The notes: generated by a model from the sequence alone, not told the origin. A DNA stretch of 64,000 bases from Misgurnus anguillicaudatus (GCF_027580225.2 NC_073341.2:10946001-11010000), one strand, 5' to 3'; counted from the stretch's first letter, positions 33,095-44,762 are shown. A program made the numbers and translations.

Positions 33095-33800
33095 GATTTT
33101 ATCCCAATAGGAATGAGGTTAAATTACAGCAATTTCCCCAACCCCAAAGTTTGCAGGGTTAGACTGCACAGATCTAAAAGAAAGAGATAATGTGTACAAG
33201 GAATAGAAAGAAAGAAAAATCATAACAATTAAGAGGGAGGAACAAAGGAAAAGAGAACGAGGAATCGGAGGAGAGAATGTAAGTAACAGGATATAAATAT
33301 CCTGATGTGGTCTGGCGGTAATGATGTCACAATAGAGAGCGTTATCAGCGTCCGTGCAGGTTCTTTGGTCAGAGGGTTTGTTCTTTATACTGCTGTACAG
33401 ACACCCGCTCTGACCTCAACACTGATAAAAACTGCCACAAATAATGCTGTCACATCTGGCCACACCCATGATTACAACCCAGCGGGAGAGATACCTCATC
33501 CTCCCGAGTTAGGCTTCCCTCGTCTTGACCTTTGCTTTATCTTTAAGGTAGGTCTCTCCTCATACCCATAAGATATATAACTACAAGCGAAAGAAATTTG
33601 GACCATTAGTTCACAACCAGCCTGTTGATTTTCGGCCTCATGGTTAAATTTAAGAAACAAATTTCCTTTAATTGTTACACAGTTATTTGGACTACTTAAT
33701 TCTGGTGTTAATTCTACTTAATTCACAGCAGGTGACACATGTTTATTAACAATAAAACAAAGCAATTTTCATACATCACTGTGACTCTAAAGCTTGTTTT
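33095..33800. other. Repeat-poor stretch, regulatory candidate at 33100-33570
   Basis: 33300-33560 has mixed composition with GGTAATGATGTCACAATAGA, CAAATAATGCTGTCACATC and CCACACCCATGATTACAACC. AGGATATAAATATCCT near 33290 is a near-palindrome with a TATA-like core. An 88-codon frame (33305-33571) is followed by AAGGTAGG, but without homology I do not call a gene. Confidence 0.3.
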
Positions 33801-33806
33801 ACAACA

Positions 33807-35181
33807 CGCCACCATTGTATGGTTTGCCACGACAGTAAAAAATGCATGAATTTTAACACATAAGCACCACATCGAGTGTTGAATAGATTTTGTTTACACA
33901 TCAAATTTTTTTAATGTAAACAATGCATGTTCTTGTTTACATGTTGAATACATGTCAAATACGTAACAATTTTTTCACGCGTAAACGTATTCAATAAGTA
34001 AACAACACGTATTCTTGTTTACATGTTTAAATAGGTGTTGTTTACACATTAAATAATTAACATTTCTCACATGTTAACATGTATTCAAAATGTCAACAAC
34101 GTATATTTTTGTTTAAGTGTTTAATACATTTTTAATATGCGTTATTTCGGCCTCAAATACGTGAACATTTTCAAGTGTAAACTACACATATGTTGAATAC
34201 GTTTTGTTTTCACACCTAAACAACACATATTCAAGACATAAACAATGCATATTCTTGTTTACGAGTTGTTTACGCATCAAATATGTAATGATTTCTTACA
34301 TGTATAGATATATTAAACATTTAAACAGCGCGTATTCTTGTTTACGTGTTTAATACGCGTTATTTACGCATCAAATACGTATACATTTTTCAAGTGTAAA
34401 CTACACATATTCAACACGTAAACAACACAGATTCTTGATTACGTGTTGAACCCGTTTTGTTTATCCATCAAATACTTATCAAATTTCACACATAAACAAC
34501 ACGTATTCAAGACGTAAACAATGCATATTCTTGTTTACGTGTTGAATACGTGTCAAATACGTAATGATTTCTCACATGTAAACATGTATTAAAAATGTAA
34601 ACAATGCGTATTCTTGTTTACATGTTTAATACGCGTTATTTACACCTCAAATACGCATACAATTTTCAAGTGTAAACAACACATATTGTTTACACGTGTT
34701 GTTTACATGTGAAAAAAATTTCTTTGATGCGTAAAAATTGATACGTATTTGATGCAAACAATACGTATTCAACACGTAAACAAGAATCTGTGTTGTTTAC
34801 GTGTTGAATACGTATTGTTTGCATCAAATACGTATCAATTTTTACGCATCAAAGAAATTTTTTTCACATGTTAACAACACGTATTCAATACGTAAACAAT
34901 GCATATTCTTGTTCACGTGTTTAATACGGTTGTGTAGGCAAAAATACATATACATTTTTCACCCCTATACGTATTCAACACATAAACAATGCGTTTTCTT
35001 GTTAACATGTTGAATAGGTGTTGTTTATGCATCAAATACGTATAATTTTTTAACGTGTACACAACACGTATTCAACACATAAACAACGCATATTCTATGC
35101 GCAAACAACTTGTCCTTGATATTTTTACGTGTTTGAATTTGAGAGTTTTGGGCCCTCCTGGCAAACCATACCATTGGTGCG
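33807..35181. repeat. 1.4 kb block of alternating inverted GTTTACGTGTTGAATACG motifs
   Basis: Dozens of diverged copies of GTTTACGTGTTGAATACG and of the complement CGTATTCAACACGTAAAC alternate with ATCAAATACGTA words across 33890-35100. The block is bounded by inverted segments CCATTGTATGGTTTGCCA (about 33812-33829) and TGGCAAACCATACCATTGG (35159-35177), so the array may be the expanded interior of one inverted-repeat element. Confidence 0.8.
34698..34878. repeat. 86 bp near-perfect palindrome with 9 nt spacer
   Basis: Left arm 34698-34783 and right arm 34793-34878 are reverse complements at 85 of 86 positions; the single difference is GTTTAC versus GTTAAC near the outer edge. The spacer is GAATCTGTG. 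The arms carry GATGCGTAAAAATTGATACG and CAATACGTATTCAACACG. It is much better conserved than the surrounding motif copies. Confidence 0.95.
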
Positions 35182-35189
35182 AATGACGT

Positions 35190-36540
35190 GGAATGAATGG
35201 AAAAGACATCAATGTTGATTGGGCGAAGTCCAACCACTTCAATCATTTTTCAGAGATGAACTTTATAGAAATGATGACTGAGGCTTCGTCGGCTACTGCT
35301 TCGATACTATTTTTGATCTTCCAGTTAAGGCTCGTATTTTTCCATCTAATATACTTGGTTAACTTAATATAACCCTCACTATAACCATTTTTGATTCTTT
35401 ACAGCGAGCATGTAAAAAGTCACAGTTTAAACGTTTTGTTCATTGCTGTCATTTGTTTTATGCGACATGACTGCATCCGGCAGGATGTACGTACTCATCT
35501 ATCATCGTCCAATAGCTCAGAGCCAATTCTGTTTTGGACACAATTAAACCACCTGAGTCAAATAAAAATGACATACGTGTCAAGTTTTACGCCACGGGCA
35601 GATAACGGATTAACTAGGATTTACATAGACAAAAAAGGGCCATTACTTAAGAGGTCTTTGAGAAGTCACACCTATTGATTGGCAACGTGAGCAGTGCACG
35701 GTATGTAAGACTCCATATAGCTGCATTTTCCGCATTTAGTCCTTGAATTTGTTGTTGGAGTCTTGTGTTGCGATTTTTACAATGCTCTCAACAAAAGCCT
35801 GAAGTCAATCATGTAGCCACATGAATACATAGGTGCAGTATAGTAAGCCGCTCCATCAACAGAGCGACTGTTTTCCCTCAGCTCGTGTTTCTCGCTTTTC
35901 TCTCAAGCTTCACTAAAGGTCTCAGCAGATGCCTGAGGTCCATAAACTCTCTGCTTTCTCCGAAGCATCTGGGATCTGCTTCTCTGTCAAGGCAAGTTAC
36001 GGGACAATAACCTCAGCCATATTTCTCAGGGTAAAAATGTGTTTTTAAAAGCAGAGTTTGAATACATTCGGCACAAAACAGCAGAATGCCAGAAATCAGG
36101 CTAGCGGCAAACACAGGCACTCTGCGTCTCACACTGTGAAAGGGTTACATCCGCATCTCTCGCTGAAAGAAAACGCTCAACATACACACGAAGAACAAAT
36201 CCTGTTGAGCCGAGCTGAGCTGAGATACCCGACATACTAGCGGCCCTTCCGGGCACAATTAGGATTTTACGGAAGGAAGAAATTCACATTCCTGCACACT
36301 TAAAGTCTTTTTTTCTCAGTATTCCTCCTTCCTCTAAAATCCTACGAGTTCATTTCTCTTTTTCTTTCTTACATGCTCAGGAATCTTTCCTCTCCCTCCT
36401 TCTTTCCTGATGCTCTGGAATTTGTGCAAAGGAAAAGAGAAAGAATTAGAAATCAAATTAAGAGCTCTTCCTTGGTGGGGAAATTGAGTATGAAGGTTAT
36501 CAAGAGAAGCAAAGATATTTTGTTGACTTTGAGGTGGAAT
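35190..36540. other. Repeat-poor stretch, regulatory candidate at 35700-36250
   Basis: No transposon ends or tandem repeats. 35850-36000 and 36080-36220 have balanced composition (CCATCAACAGAGCGACTG, AGCAGATGCCTGAGGTCC, TTACGGGACAATAACCTCAG). No long frame and no clear splice-site pair. Conservation is unknown. Confidence 0.3.
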
Positions 36541-36554
36541 CCATTTACTCACAC

Positions 36555-36562
36555 ACGCACGT

Positions 36563-36625
<63 letters not shown>
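36555..36625. repeat. (CA)n microsatellite
   Basis: About 30 CA units preceded by an imperfect CACGCACGTGCACA. Frames over it are artefacts. Confidence 0.97.
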
Positions 36626-36627
<2 letters not shown>

Positions 36628-36822
36628 TATATACTGTACATATATACATTCTCTGAGTCATACATTCAATAGACACAAGAGTGTAATGGTCACAAGGCAT
36701 GTGAAAATGATGATTAAAGGTGCCAAAGAATTAACTGAAATAATATGTTACATTGTTCTCTGATATCTACATAGAAGGTATGTGGCTTTATTAAGCTCAA
36801 AAATTCTCCAAAGATGATTTAA

Positions 36823-37293
36823 AGGATTAGTCAATTTTCTTAAAAAAAATCCAGATAATTTACTCTTCACCATCCAAAATGTTGATGTCTGTCTTTGTTC
36901 AGTCAAAAAGAAATTATGTTTTTTGAGAAAAACATTCCAGGATTTTTCTCATTTGAATGGACTTTAATAGACCCCAACACTTAACAGTTTTAATGCAGTT
37001 TAAAATTGCACTTTCACACAACTTTTTTTACTATTTTTTATTTTTCTTGTCAATGACAATCGTCTCACTAGATAAGACCCTTATGCCTCGTTTGGAATCG
37101 TTTAGAGTCCTTTAAACTCTTAACTTTTAAGTGTTGAGGTCCATTAAAATCCATTAAAATTAGAAAAATCCTGGAATGTTTTCCTCAAAAAACATAATTT
37201 CTTCTCGACTGAACAAAGAAAAACATCAACATTTTGGATTACATGGTGGAGAGTAAATTATCTCGATTTTTTTTAAGAAAATGGACTAATCCT
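36823..37293. mobile_element. 471 bp TTAA foldback (AGGATTAGTCAATTTTC)
   Basis: Same family as 22252-23088 with identical outer 17 bp. TTAA at 36819-36822 and 37294-37297. Shorter because the unpaired centre is nearly absent, so almost the whole element is one hairpin. Confidence 0.93.
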
Positions 37294-37299
37294 TTAACA

Positions 37300-37965
37300 C
37301 AGTGGTCTCAAACTTTTCAATAATATAACATGATCGGGGCCGCAGAAAGATTTTTATTCACTTTGTTTCATATTCGTTTCATTTTTAATTTAAACATTTA
37401 AAGGTTCGTTCACATGTCGCATCTAACAACAATTGACGTCGTTGTCATCGAAACGACTTTAGTATGTTTGGGGCAGACAAACGCAAGTTTTCTGTTTAAC
37501 TAGTTTATGTATCATTGACTACCCATTTAAAAAACTTAGAATCACTTTCACTTATTCATATTTTTCCCACATATAATAGCAAATTCATTAAAACTGTGGA
37601 ATAACAAAGATGGAACAAAATAAAGTCAATATTATGACTGAAAACAATCCAAAATAAATCAAAACACTTACTGATGGTAATTTTTTATAATAGTTTATAA
37701 ATGTATACAGAAATGTTATTTGTTAGTTAAGTGCAAGGTTTTAATAGGCCTTAGTTATTAAAAGAAGGTTAAGAAATTATTTACTTATATGAAATGTATA
37801 TTTAAAAGATAAAAACCACTGCTATTATTATACATTAAATAATAGAATTTAAACAGTACATTTACAAAAATATTGTACTTTTTAACCTTAAAATAGCACT
37901 GCGGCCCTCCGATGAAATGTTAATATCAGAAATAGCCCCAAGCCTATTTGAGTTTGAGACCCCTG
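37300..37965. mobile_element. hAT-like element between two TTAA elements
   Basis: Ends CAGTGGTCTCAAACTTTT and GAGTTTGAGACCCCTG are inverted. Flanks CTTTAACA and CTTTAAAG agree at six of eight bases. Interior GGGGCCGCAGAAAG and GCGGCCCTCCGATG lie near the ends. AT-rich, noncoding. Confidence 0.75.
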
Positions 37966-37971
37966 CTTTAA

Positions 37972-38353
37972 AGGTGCAGTGTGTGATTTTTAGAAGGATC
38001 TCTTGACAGAAATGCAAAATAATATTCAAAACTATATTATTAGGGGTGTATAAAGACCTTTTTATAATGAACTGTTATGTTTCTATTACCTTAGAATGAG
38101 ACGTTTTTTTATCTTCATACACAGAGGGTCCCCTTACGTGGAAGTCACCATTTTGTGCCGCCATGAATCTACAGAAGCCCTTAACGGACACATTTTTTTT
38201 ATTAAGTTGTCTCCGTCAATTACATATTTTTCCAGTGGCGGGTACCGTAGCTTCTCTATGCGTTTCAAAACGAAGGATGAGCAGTGGACTGAGCCGTTGG
38301 ATGCAATTCGCAACCTCGCCACTGGATGCCGCTAAAATGTACACACTGCACCT
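37972..38353 (+). mobile_element. TTAA MITE (AGGTGCAGTGTGT)
   Basis: Ends AGGTGCAGTGTGTGATTTTT and ACACACTGCACCT between TTAA at 37968-37971 and 38354-38357. The interior has CTTAGAATGAGACG, GGGTCCCCTTACGTGGAAG and AGAAGCCCTTAACGGAC. A second copy lies in reverse at 50933-51305. The 60-80 codon frames inside are not genes. Confidence 0.93.
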
Positions 38354-38419
38354 TTAAAATGTTCATTTACAACCATAGGATTTGCCTTTAGAATGAAGAC
38401 AAATTATTACTTTATTTGA

Positions 38420-38708
38420 AAGGGTCATGAATAATAATGTTGAGCTTTGCTCTGCTCTTATTGGCTGTTTAACAGAGCAGCTCCTCCAGTAGCTCTGTGA
38501 TTGTGTCATTTAATGTTGGGGCGTACATCTCGACTGTAGCGTCACAGTTGGTGTTATGTTGAGATTGGCCTGTTTCTCAGTGGTGTTTTGCATGCACAAG
38601 GTTTACATAAGGAGGAAATAATCGTGTTTGAGGCTCATGATATGTCATTACCATGTGTACAGAACTTATTCATCTATGCTTAACACAGTTTAACATTTTA
38701 TGGCTCCT
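38420..38708. mobile_element. Probable TTAA element, left site mutated
   Basis: AGGGTCATGAATAATAATG begins after TTGA (38416-38419) and the right side reads GGCTCCT followed by TTAA at 38709. End complementarity is short. The layout matches the other TTAA elements. Confidence 0.45.
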
Positions 38709-38759
38709 TTAAAGACAAAACTAAAGTGGTCTCTTAATTTTTCCGCAACGTATATTCTT

Positions 38760-39212
38760 TTCTCCTTGCCTTACATTACATTAAAACCACAACTACTACG
38801 GGCAGAATGTTGACCTGTAAAACCTGAACCTATCTGAGAACCCTAGCAAATTAATAAATAGGTTTTATTGATATAAATAACTAAAACAGAACCTGAATCT
38901 ATATACAAATATATACATTGTTTATGAACATAATCCAGCAAGCAATAGCCATCATTTTACCGTCAAGAGATTAACTAGACCCGATATAGTCTGTCAGTTA
39001 CTGTAGTAACCCACTTCTAGCCAAAATAACTTGTGAACTTGTGTAAAAGTCAAAGGTGTTTACAACATGTTTGCCGTGTTTTAGCCCAGACATCTTGGCT
39101 GTGTTTGGGGGGCTGTTAGATGTCTCTTAAACACAAAATTGCTTTATGAAAATGTACTGCTAATAAAAGATAGAGAGAATCAGATGTGGCTGTCATTAGA
39201 CATCAGGTTATT

Positions 39213-39243
<31 letters not shown>

Positions 39244-40125
39244 ATTGTTTATTAATTTTCAGTCTTTACTATTTTAGTTATTTACAACAATCATGTACTC
39301 TTAATAGGCTAATCTACATGTGTTAATCAATATGTTTGTATGGTTTGTTTGTAAATGTCCTAACATAACTCAGGCCTAGTCGTGGATTAATCTAAAGCCT
39401 GTCCATGATATCGCCCCTTAGCGTATAACAGTGTGATTTTTTTTTGAAGCGCTGCGTTAGAACAACAGATAAAACAAAGCAGACACTGAAGAGTTACTAA
39501 GATTGACTCTGGCCTTTTAGCTGTCAGCACAAAAGGGCTCAACCCTCCAAAACATATTATTACTGTCGCTAAACATTCCTTCAATGAATAGAAAAGGTTA
39601 AAACCATCACTAACATGTGAAATAACACTCTTAAAAATAACAAGCACTTTAGGATCGGCAGAGAACCCTCTTTTTATGGAGAAGGATGGGTTCTTGAGTT
39701 TCTTTTTGGTCGTTTGGTGTAAAAGTCCTTGATGTTTGATTATGTGCTTCAGATCTGTTCTGTGAATGAGCCATGTCTAGTTGTTCCATCACAATTTGGC
39801 ACCAAAACATTTACCCATTCTGTTCCTCTCTGGTGAAATGAATTGCCAGCCTCCACTTGAGCTGCAGAGTCCACCGCAACCTTCAGGTATAACAACTAAA
39901 ACCATATCTTTTTCACATTTACCTAAACAACCCCTAACTATCAATATAAAACCATGTTGTTCACAGAGCTACAATCCCTAGACCTACTTGTAAACATGGT
40001 TTTGTAACAGCATGCTTTTTATAGCACTTTTTTTCTGGGATTTTGCGTGTTTGTGTGGACGCTGAGATTTTTATTAATATGCACCTATTATTTTCAACAT
40101 ACCGTACATTTTGTAGCTCCAGATT
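38760..40125. other. Unassigned DNA with (GA)n at 39213-39244
   Basis: About 14 GA units at 39213-39244. 39369-39400 (GGCCTAGTCGTGGATTAATC) is a fragment of the family at 57693-57867. 39640-39690 has CTTAAAAATAACAAGCAC, a scrap of a CACTCTAAAAA-type MITE. No gene is visible. Confidence 0.5.
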
Positions 40126-40129
40126 TCTT

Positions 40130-40213
40130 CCACAAAGCATTTAAAAAAAAATGCATTGACTTTGTATGGAATCTACTCGTGCAAATCGTTAAACTCGCAT
40201 CTGGTGTAAACCC
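40130..40213 (-). mobile_element. End fragment of the ATGCTG..CAGCAT family
   Basis: Read on the minus strand: GGGTTTACACCAGATGCGAG, CGATTTGCACGAG, CCATACAAAGTCAATGCA. This matches the left end of 13029-13244 (ACACACCAGAAGCGA, CATACAAAGTCAATGCA). Confidence 0.55.
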
Positions 40214-40234
40214 ACAGTTGGGCAAAAAGTAAGA

Positions 40235-41146
40235 GGGTGATTCTCACGAAACCATTGAAACACCACGGCAATAATGATTTTAGCTTTAAAATGTGTAATA
40301 TAGTAACATTAAAAAGCATCAGAATTAACACAATACTGTGTTCTACCTTGCACAATGTGTGATTTCAACATAAGAATTTATAATTGTAAATTTTATCTAA
40401 TTTTCTGCTGAAATTCTCATTACCGCAATGTGTCCGGCTGTGTTTGAACATGCATTATGTTGTAATTTAATCAACTTAACACAAAAATATTAAGAAAAAA
40501 TAAATGGATGTTTTGCTAGACTACTTTAGATGACAGAAAAAATATTTACTGAATATTCATGTATAATAATAATGAAGAAAAATTAGGAAAATGATGTGTC
40601 CATGCCTTATGTTCTCATCCTCCGCAACACTTTTTGAGAACAGTTTAAGCACACATACAGAATTTTAATAAAATTTGATTTTAAGTGACCAAGCACATGG
40701 ACCAGTTACTTCAAGATGGCAACCAGGTAAGATCATTTTTTACAGTTAATTTGAAATATTGTCTTGTTAGAATGCTTACACGACATTTTGATTATCATTA
40801 CCACAACAGATGCTTATTAAATGTTAATTTAATTAATAGAAGCATAATACTTTGATTTTAAATGCATGTGCAGAATCTCCAAATTATGTTCTTTCAGGTT
40901 TGTCATGTCATTTTGAAAATATGTCAGTGTTGATGTTTTCTGACTGTTGCGGTAATGAGATTTTTTAGGACTAATTTTTTAAATTGTTACAAAAAGTGTT
41001 AAATGATAAGTAAAAGTTTTTAAATTAATGTTCCCATTTACTCCAGACTTTGTTTTTCAATGTGTGGTGGGAAAAAAGTAAATTTAAGCAATTTTTACAT
41101 TTTCATGCTTGACATTTTTAAAACCAAGTTTTCGTGAGAATCACCC
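40235..41146. mobile_element. 912 bp GGGTGATTCTCACGAAA element
   Basis: GGGTGATTCTCACGAAA is repeated inverted at the right end (TTTTCGTGAGAATCACCC). AAGA flanks both sides exactly (40231-40234 and 41147-41150), a 4 bp duplication. CTCATTACCGCAATGTG (about 40415) and GTTGCGGTAATGAGA (about 40946) are a second, internal inverted pair. AT-rich, noncoding. Confidence 0.88.
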
Positions 41147-41224
41147 AAGAACTCTGTGTATGTTTTGAGGATCGCTCTGAAACCTTTACAAAAATTATCT
41201 GAGCTTTTTGCTCAATTTTTTTTA

Positions 41225-41435
41225 ATAAACCTATCCATATGTGAGAGGTAATAAAAAGAGAATAAATGAAGGTAGGATGAAACTATTTTTTTTTAAAGCA
41301 AAGGGTCTGTTTATATATTTAAAGAAGAACATTTTCTGGAAGGCATTCAACTTTTGTGAAAATCATAAAATTCTGGCTCTGGCTGGCAACTTTTTTAAAA
41401 TGCTGGCGGGGAAAGAGTTTAGAGTGTACATCTAA
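41225..41435 (+). repeat. Dispersed repeat, copy related to 44225-44430
   Basis: GTGAGAGGTAATAAAAAGAG, AATGAAGGTAGGATGAAAC, AAAGGGTCTGTTTAT, TTTCTGGAAGGCATT and GGGGAAAGAGTTTAGAGTG occur in the same order as in 44250-44425 (GAGAGGTGATAAGAAAAC and so on). It belongs to the large repeat at 43076-44762. Confidence 0.75.
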
Positions 41436-41439
41436 TAAC

Positions 41440-43070
41440 TAAACCTGAATTTAAACCACTAAAGCTGAAAGCACTATTCAATTTATATTTACATACTAAA
41501 AACATTATATATTCTGAAATGCTTCAACAGATAGGTAAAATTGAATAACTAAGTATTTTCACTTTTTTAGGATTCAGACACCGGACTATTGGTTAGGGAA
41601 GTTTGGCAAGTCTGAATCCAGCTTGTGACACGATTGTGAAATTGCACCAGGTTTACTAAAAATGAATGAAGGTAAGAGGTAAAGAAAGAAAAAGAGCAAC
41701 AGTTGAAAAGCATTTTATGAGACAATACATGAAAATCTTGTAGATAAAAATCGCTCAGCAGGATACGCAGGGAAGTACGCTGACTTATACCCACTTATGT
41801 GCTTTTCACACAGACAAAATGTCCACATGCTGTTCTAAGTCCTGGTGCATTGTGGGGTAGAGAAGCAGTAAAAACCTCAGTCACTTCAGGGTAATGCAAA
41901 TGACTTTAATATGTTAAGAAGATTAAAGTGGATAAATGTCTAGATACATTTTTTTGAAAAACCACATAAACCTCTAGTAGTTTTTTTTTTTCGGTGAAGG
42001 GAGGGGTGGATATACATGAGTCAATACGGGATGATCAACACAAAAAAACAGCCGAAAAGCAATGCTATTGGCTGAGGAAAATTGGGCTTATTCAAGATTT
42101 TGTGTTTAAGCTTCTTGGATGTAAGACCATCCCACTTCTTCCTTATTATTTTTAAACACCAACCCTTAGGACAACAAAAAAGCTACCGGCAGACTCAGGT
42201 CACCATCTGCTATCTTCACACTGTCTCCTGAATTTGGCTTGGTTGTCTTCTTTGGCTTTTGTCAAACTGGTCTTAAAACTATGAGCTGTCAAGTACTTTT
42301 CTATCTTCTAAGACTTCCAAGTATACATGCACCCATTAGAGTAAGTAAAACAACTTTTTTCCAATTGTTTAGGCACTCTTTCATGTTCTGCTGAAAAAAC
42401 AAAAATGTTGTCTAATATTTCTCGAGAAAGAACTCAAAACCTGAAACCACTGCCGGCTTTAGCAAAATATTCAAGTTTGTGTGGCAGCAGAAAGACGTAG
42501 AGATGCCGTCGTAAAAATATGTGAGTGTGAAAATGAACGAGAGAAATGGAACAAAATAACATAAAAGGATTAAGAAATGATTTGCATAACGCTTCCTTTA
42601 CTTCTAAAGCACAGGATCAGAAACATGGCAGGGACATGATGACTGTTGAGTCTTATCGTCAGCCACATTCTCTTCAAGGTACAAAGCTAGTCAAGATCAA
42701 TCATAGTTAATTTCACAATTAAAGATATAACCATCAAGAGAATCTCCTTGCTTGCTTCCGGGATCCAATAATGAATGGCATACAAACATGTTTATTTTAC
42801 TTACATTACTTTTCATGTTCATGATACTATCAATGTCCTCTATACCACTTGGCAAAATAAACAAAAGGCAAAATCCTAATAATCTAAAACCTAGAATTTT
42901 GGGCTATTTAAATATGCTTTATTGAATTAAAAATAAAATTTTAATTCAAACAGCTGCGCCAGTGAATGACAGATTCAGGTATATCTGCTATAAAAAGACA
43001 TTCACGTCATGCCCAGCTTATACTAGCTGGATAACAATATTAAACATTTACAAAACAAGAAATGTAATGC
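41440..43070. other. 1.6 kb unassigned DNA
   Basis: No inverted ends, tandem repeats or plausible gene. Frames are at most 75 codons. Confidence 0.5.
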
Positions 43071-43075
43071 ATATT

Positions 43076-44762
43076 ATAAAACGGCTCGTTCTGGTTCTTC
43101 ATTCTGATTGGTTGAAATGCGTTCTAAGCCGTGATAAAATACCCCGGTAACCGCACGGTTCAGACCGCATTACATAAGTATCACTGCGCGACTGTTGGTG
43201 CTTACTGATTTATGAAAATAAACACCACAGTCTTTAATCATATTTTTAATTTGTCTACAATTGCACAATTAAAGGAATAGTCTACTCATTTTCAATATTA
43301 AACTATGTTATTACCTTAACTAAGAATTGTTGATACATCCCTCTATCATCTGTGTGCATGCACGTAAGCTCTGGAGCGCGCTGCGACGCTTCGATAGCAT
43401 TTAGCTTAGCCCCATTCATTCAACTGTACCATTTAGAGACAAAGTTAGAAGTGACCAAACACACCAACGCTTTCCCATTCAAGACGAGCAGTCACACGAG
43501 CAAGTCTGGTGGCACAAAACAAAACGCAGCGCCTTTCCAAGCGGATTCAAAAGAGGAACTATATTTTATGGCGTAATAGCACTTTTGGGAGTGCTTCGAC
43601 CCGCCTGAAAAGTCCGCTCCCCTTCTCACTCTCATAATGGGAGAGGGAGGGTGCTACTGCGCCGAGTCGAAGCACTCCCAAAAGTGCCACCTCGCCATAA
43701 AACATAGTTCCTCTTTTGGGTCCGCTTGGAGAGGCGATACGTTTTATTTTGTACCACCAAACTTGCTCGTGTAACTGCTCGTCTTAAATAGGAAAAACGT
43801 TGATGTGTTTGGTCACTTCTAACTTTATCTCTAAATGGTTCCATTGAATGAATGGGGCTAAGCTAAATGCTATCGAAGCGTCGCAGCGCGCTCCAGCGCT
43901 TACGTGCATGCACACAGATGATAGAGGGATGTATCAACAATTCTTAGTTAAGGTAATAACATATTTTAATATTGAAAATGAGTAGACTATTCCTTTAATG
44001 GCGATATCCAGATAAATGTCAATAAATATTGTTGAGTCATCTCGCCAATAAAGAGAAAACGTTCCCTGAGGAGTTTCTACCTCAAATTCATATATCCGCT
44101 ATTATCCACTGGGTGGCGATCTTACACAACTTAAACACTGACGCATTCACTTAACACTAAAACAGCGTGTAAGTTTTGATCAGGCTCTAAATCTGATCTT
44201 TTACAAAAGTTCTTCACAAAAATTTAATTATCTCCGCCTTTAGCTGAAAATTTGAGAGGTGATAAGAAAACAAATGAAGGTAGGATAAAACGGGGTTTTT
44301 TTTTAAAGCGGAGGGTCTGTTGTTTCATTTGATATATTTTATGTTTATTTATAGAAGATTCTGAGACATTTTTCTGGAAGGCATTAAACTAAAACTGGGT
44401 GGCACTGAGGGGGAAAGAGTTCAGCATGCTTCCAAGTATATTTGATCATCACTTCAACAGTTGCACGAAATAAATGTTAATGTATAAATTTGATGAATGT
44501 TGATTTATAAAAATAAACACCACAGTCTCAAATGATTTTCATTGTGTCTTTGCTGAGTCTGTGTTTCTTGGGAACTGTGCTCTGTTGCAGTCACACTTGA
44601 TTCTGAGGAACTACTTTGTTTGGCTGAAGAGTAATATTTGTACTATTATAATTACAACTTATTTGTGTTTGATTTTATGAAATCCTGCTATGCATATGAA
44701 GTAACCGTTTTATAAAAGCAATAAGCCCCGCGAAGCAGTGGTGTTACAGTGCATTTTATAGG
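43076..44762. mobile_element. Large cyprinid repeat (TATAAAACGGCTCGTTCTGG)
   Basis: Starts TATAAAACGGCTCGTTCTGG (43076) and finishes in CCGTTTTATAAAAGCAATAAG-type sequence (about 44708) and TGTTACAGTGCATTTTATAGG. The block GAAAATAAACACCACAGTCT occurs twice, at 43216 and 44511. Interrupted by the TTAA palindrome at 43273-43994. No transposase frame. The superfamily is not clear. Confidence 0.6.
43273..43994. mobile_element. 722 bp TTAA palindrome with ~325 bp arms
   Basis: AGGAATAGTCTACTCATTTTC at the left is mirrored at the right, and pairing continues with only scattered differences through TACATCCCTCTATCATCTG, GCGCGCTGCGACGCTTCGAT and AGCACTTTTGGGAGTGCTTCG to a loop near 43600-43665. TTAA at 43269-43272 and 43995-43998. 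High arm identity suggests a young copy. Its mirrored frames (43352-43576 and 43844-43632) are the two arms read once each, not genes. Confidence 0.95.

Noticed and set aside
36334..36672. 96 and 99 codon frames around the CA tract
   Set aside because: Mirror frames across a microsatellite; no gene signal outside it.
43352..43844. Two similar frames on opposite strands (74 and 70 codons)
   Set aside because: They are the two arms of the TTAA palindrome, each read once; the similarity is due to the inverted repeat.
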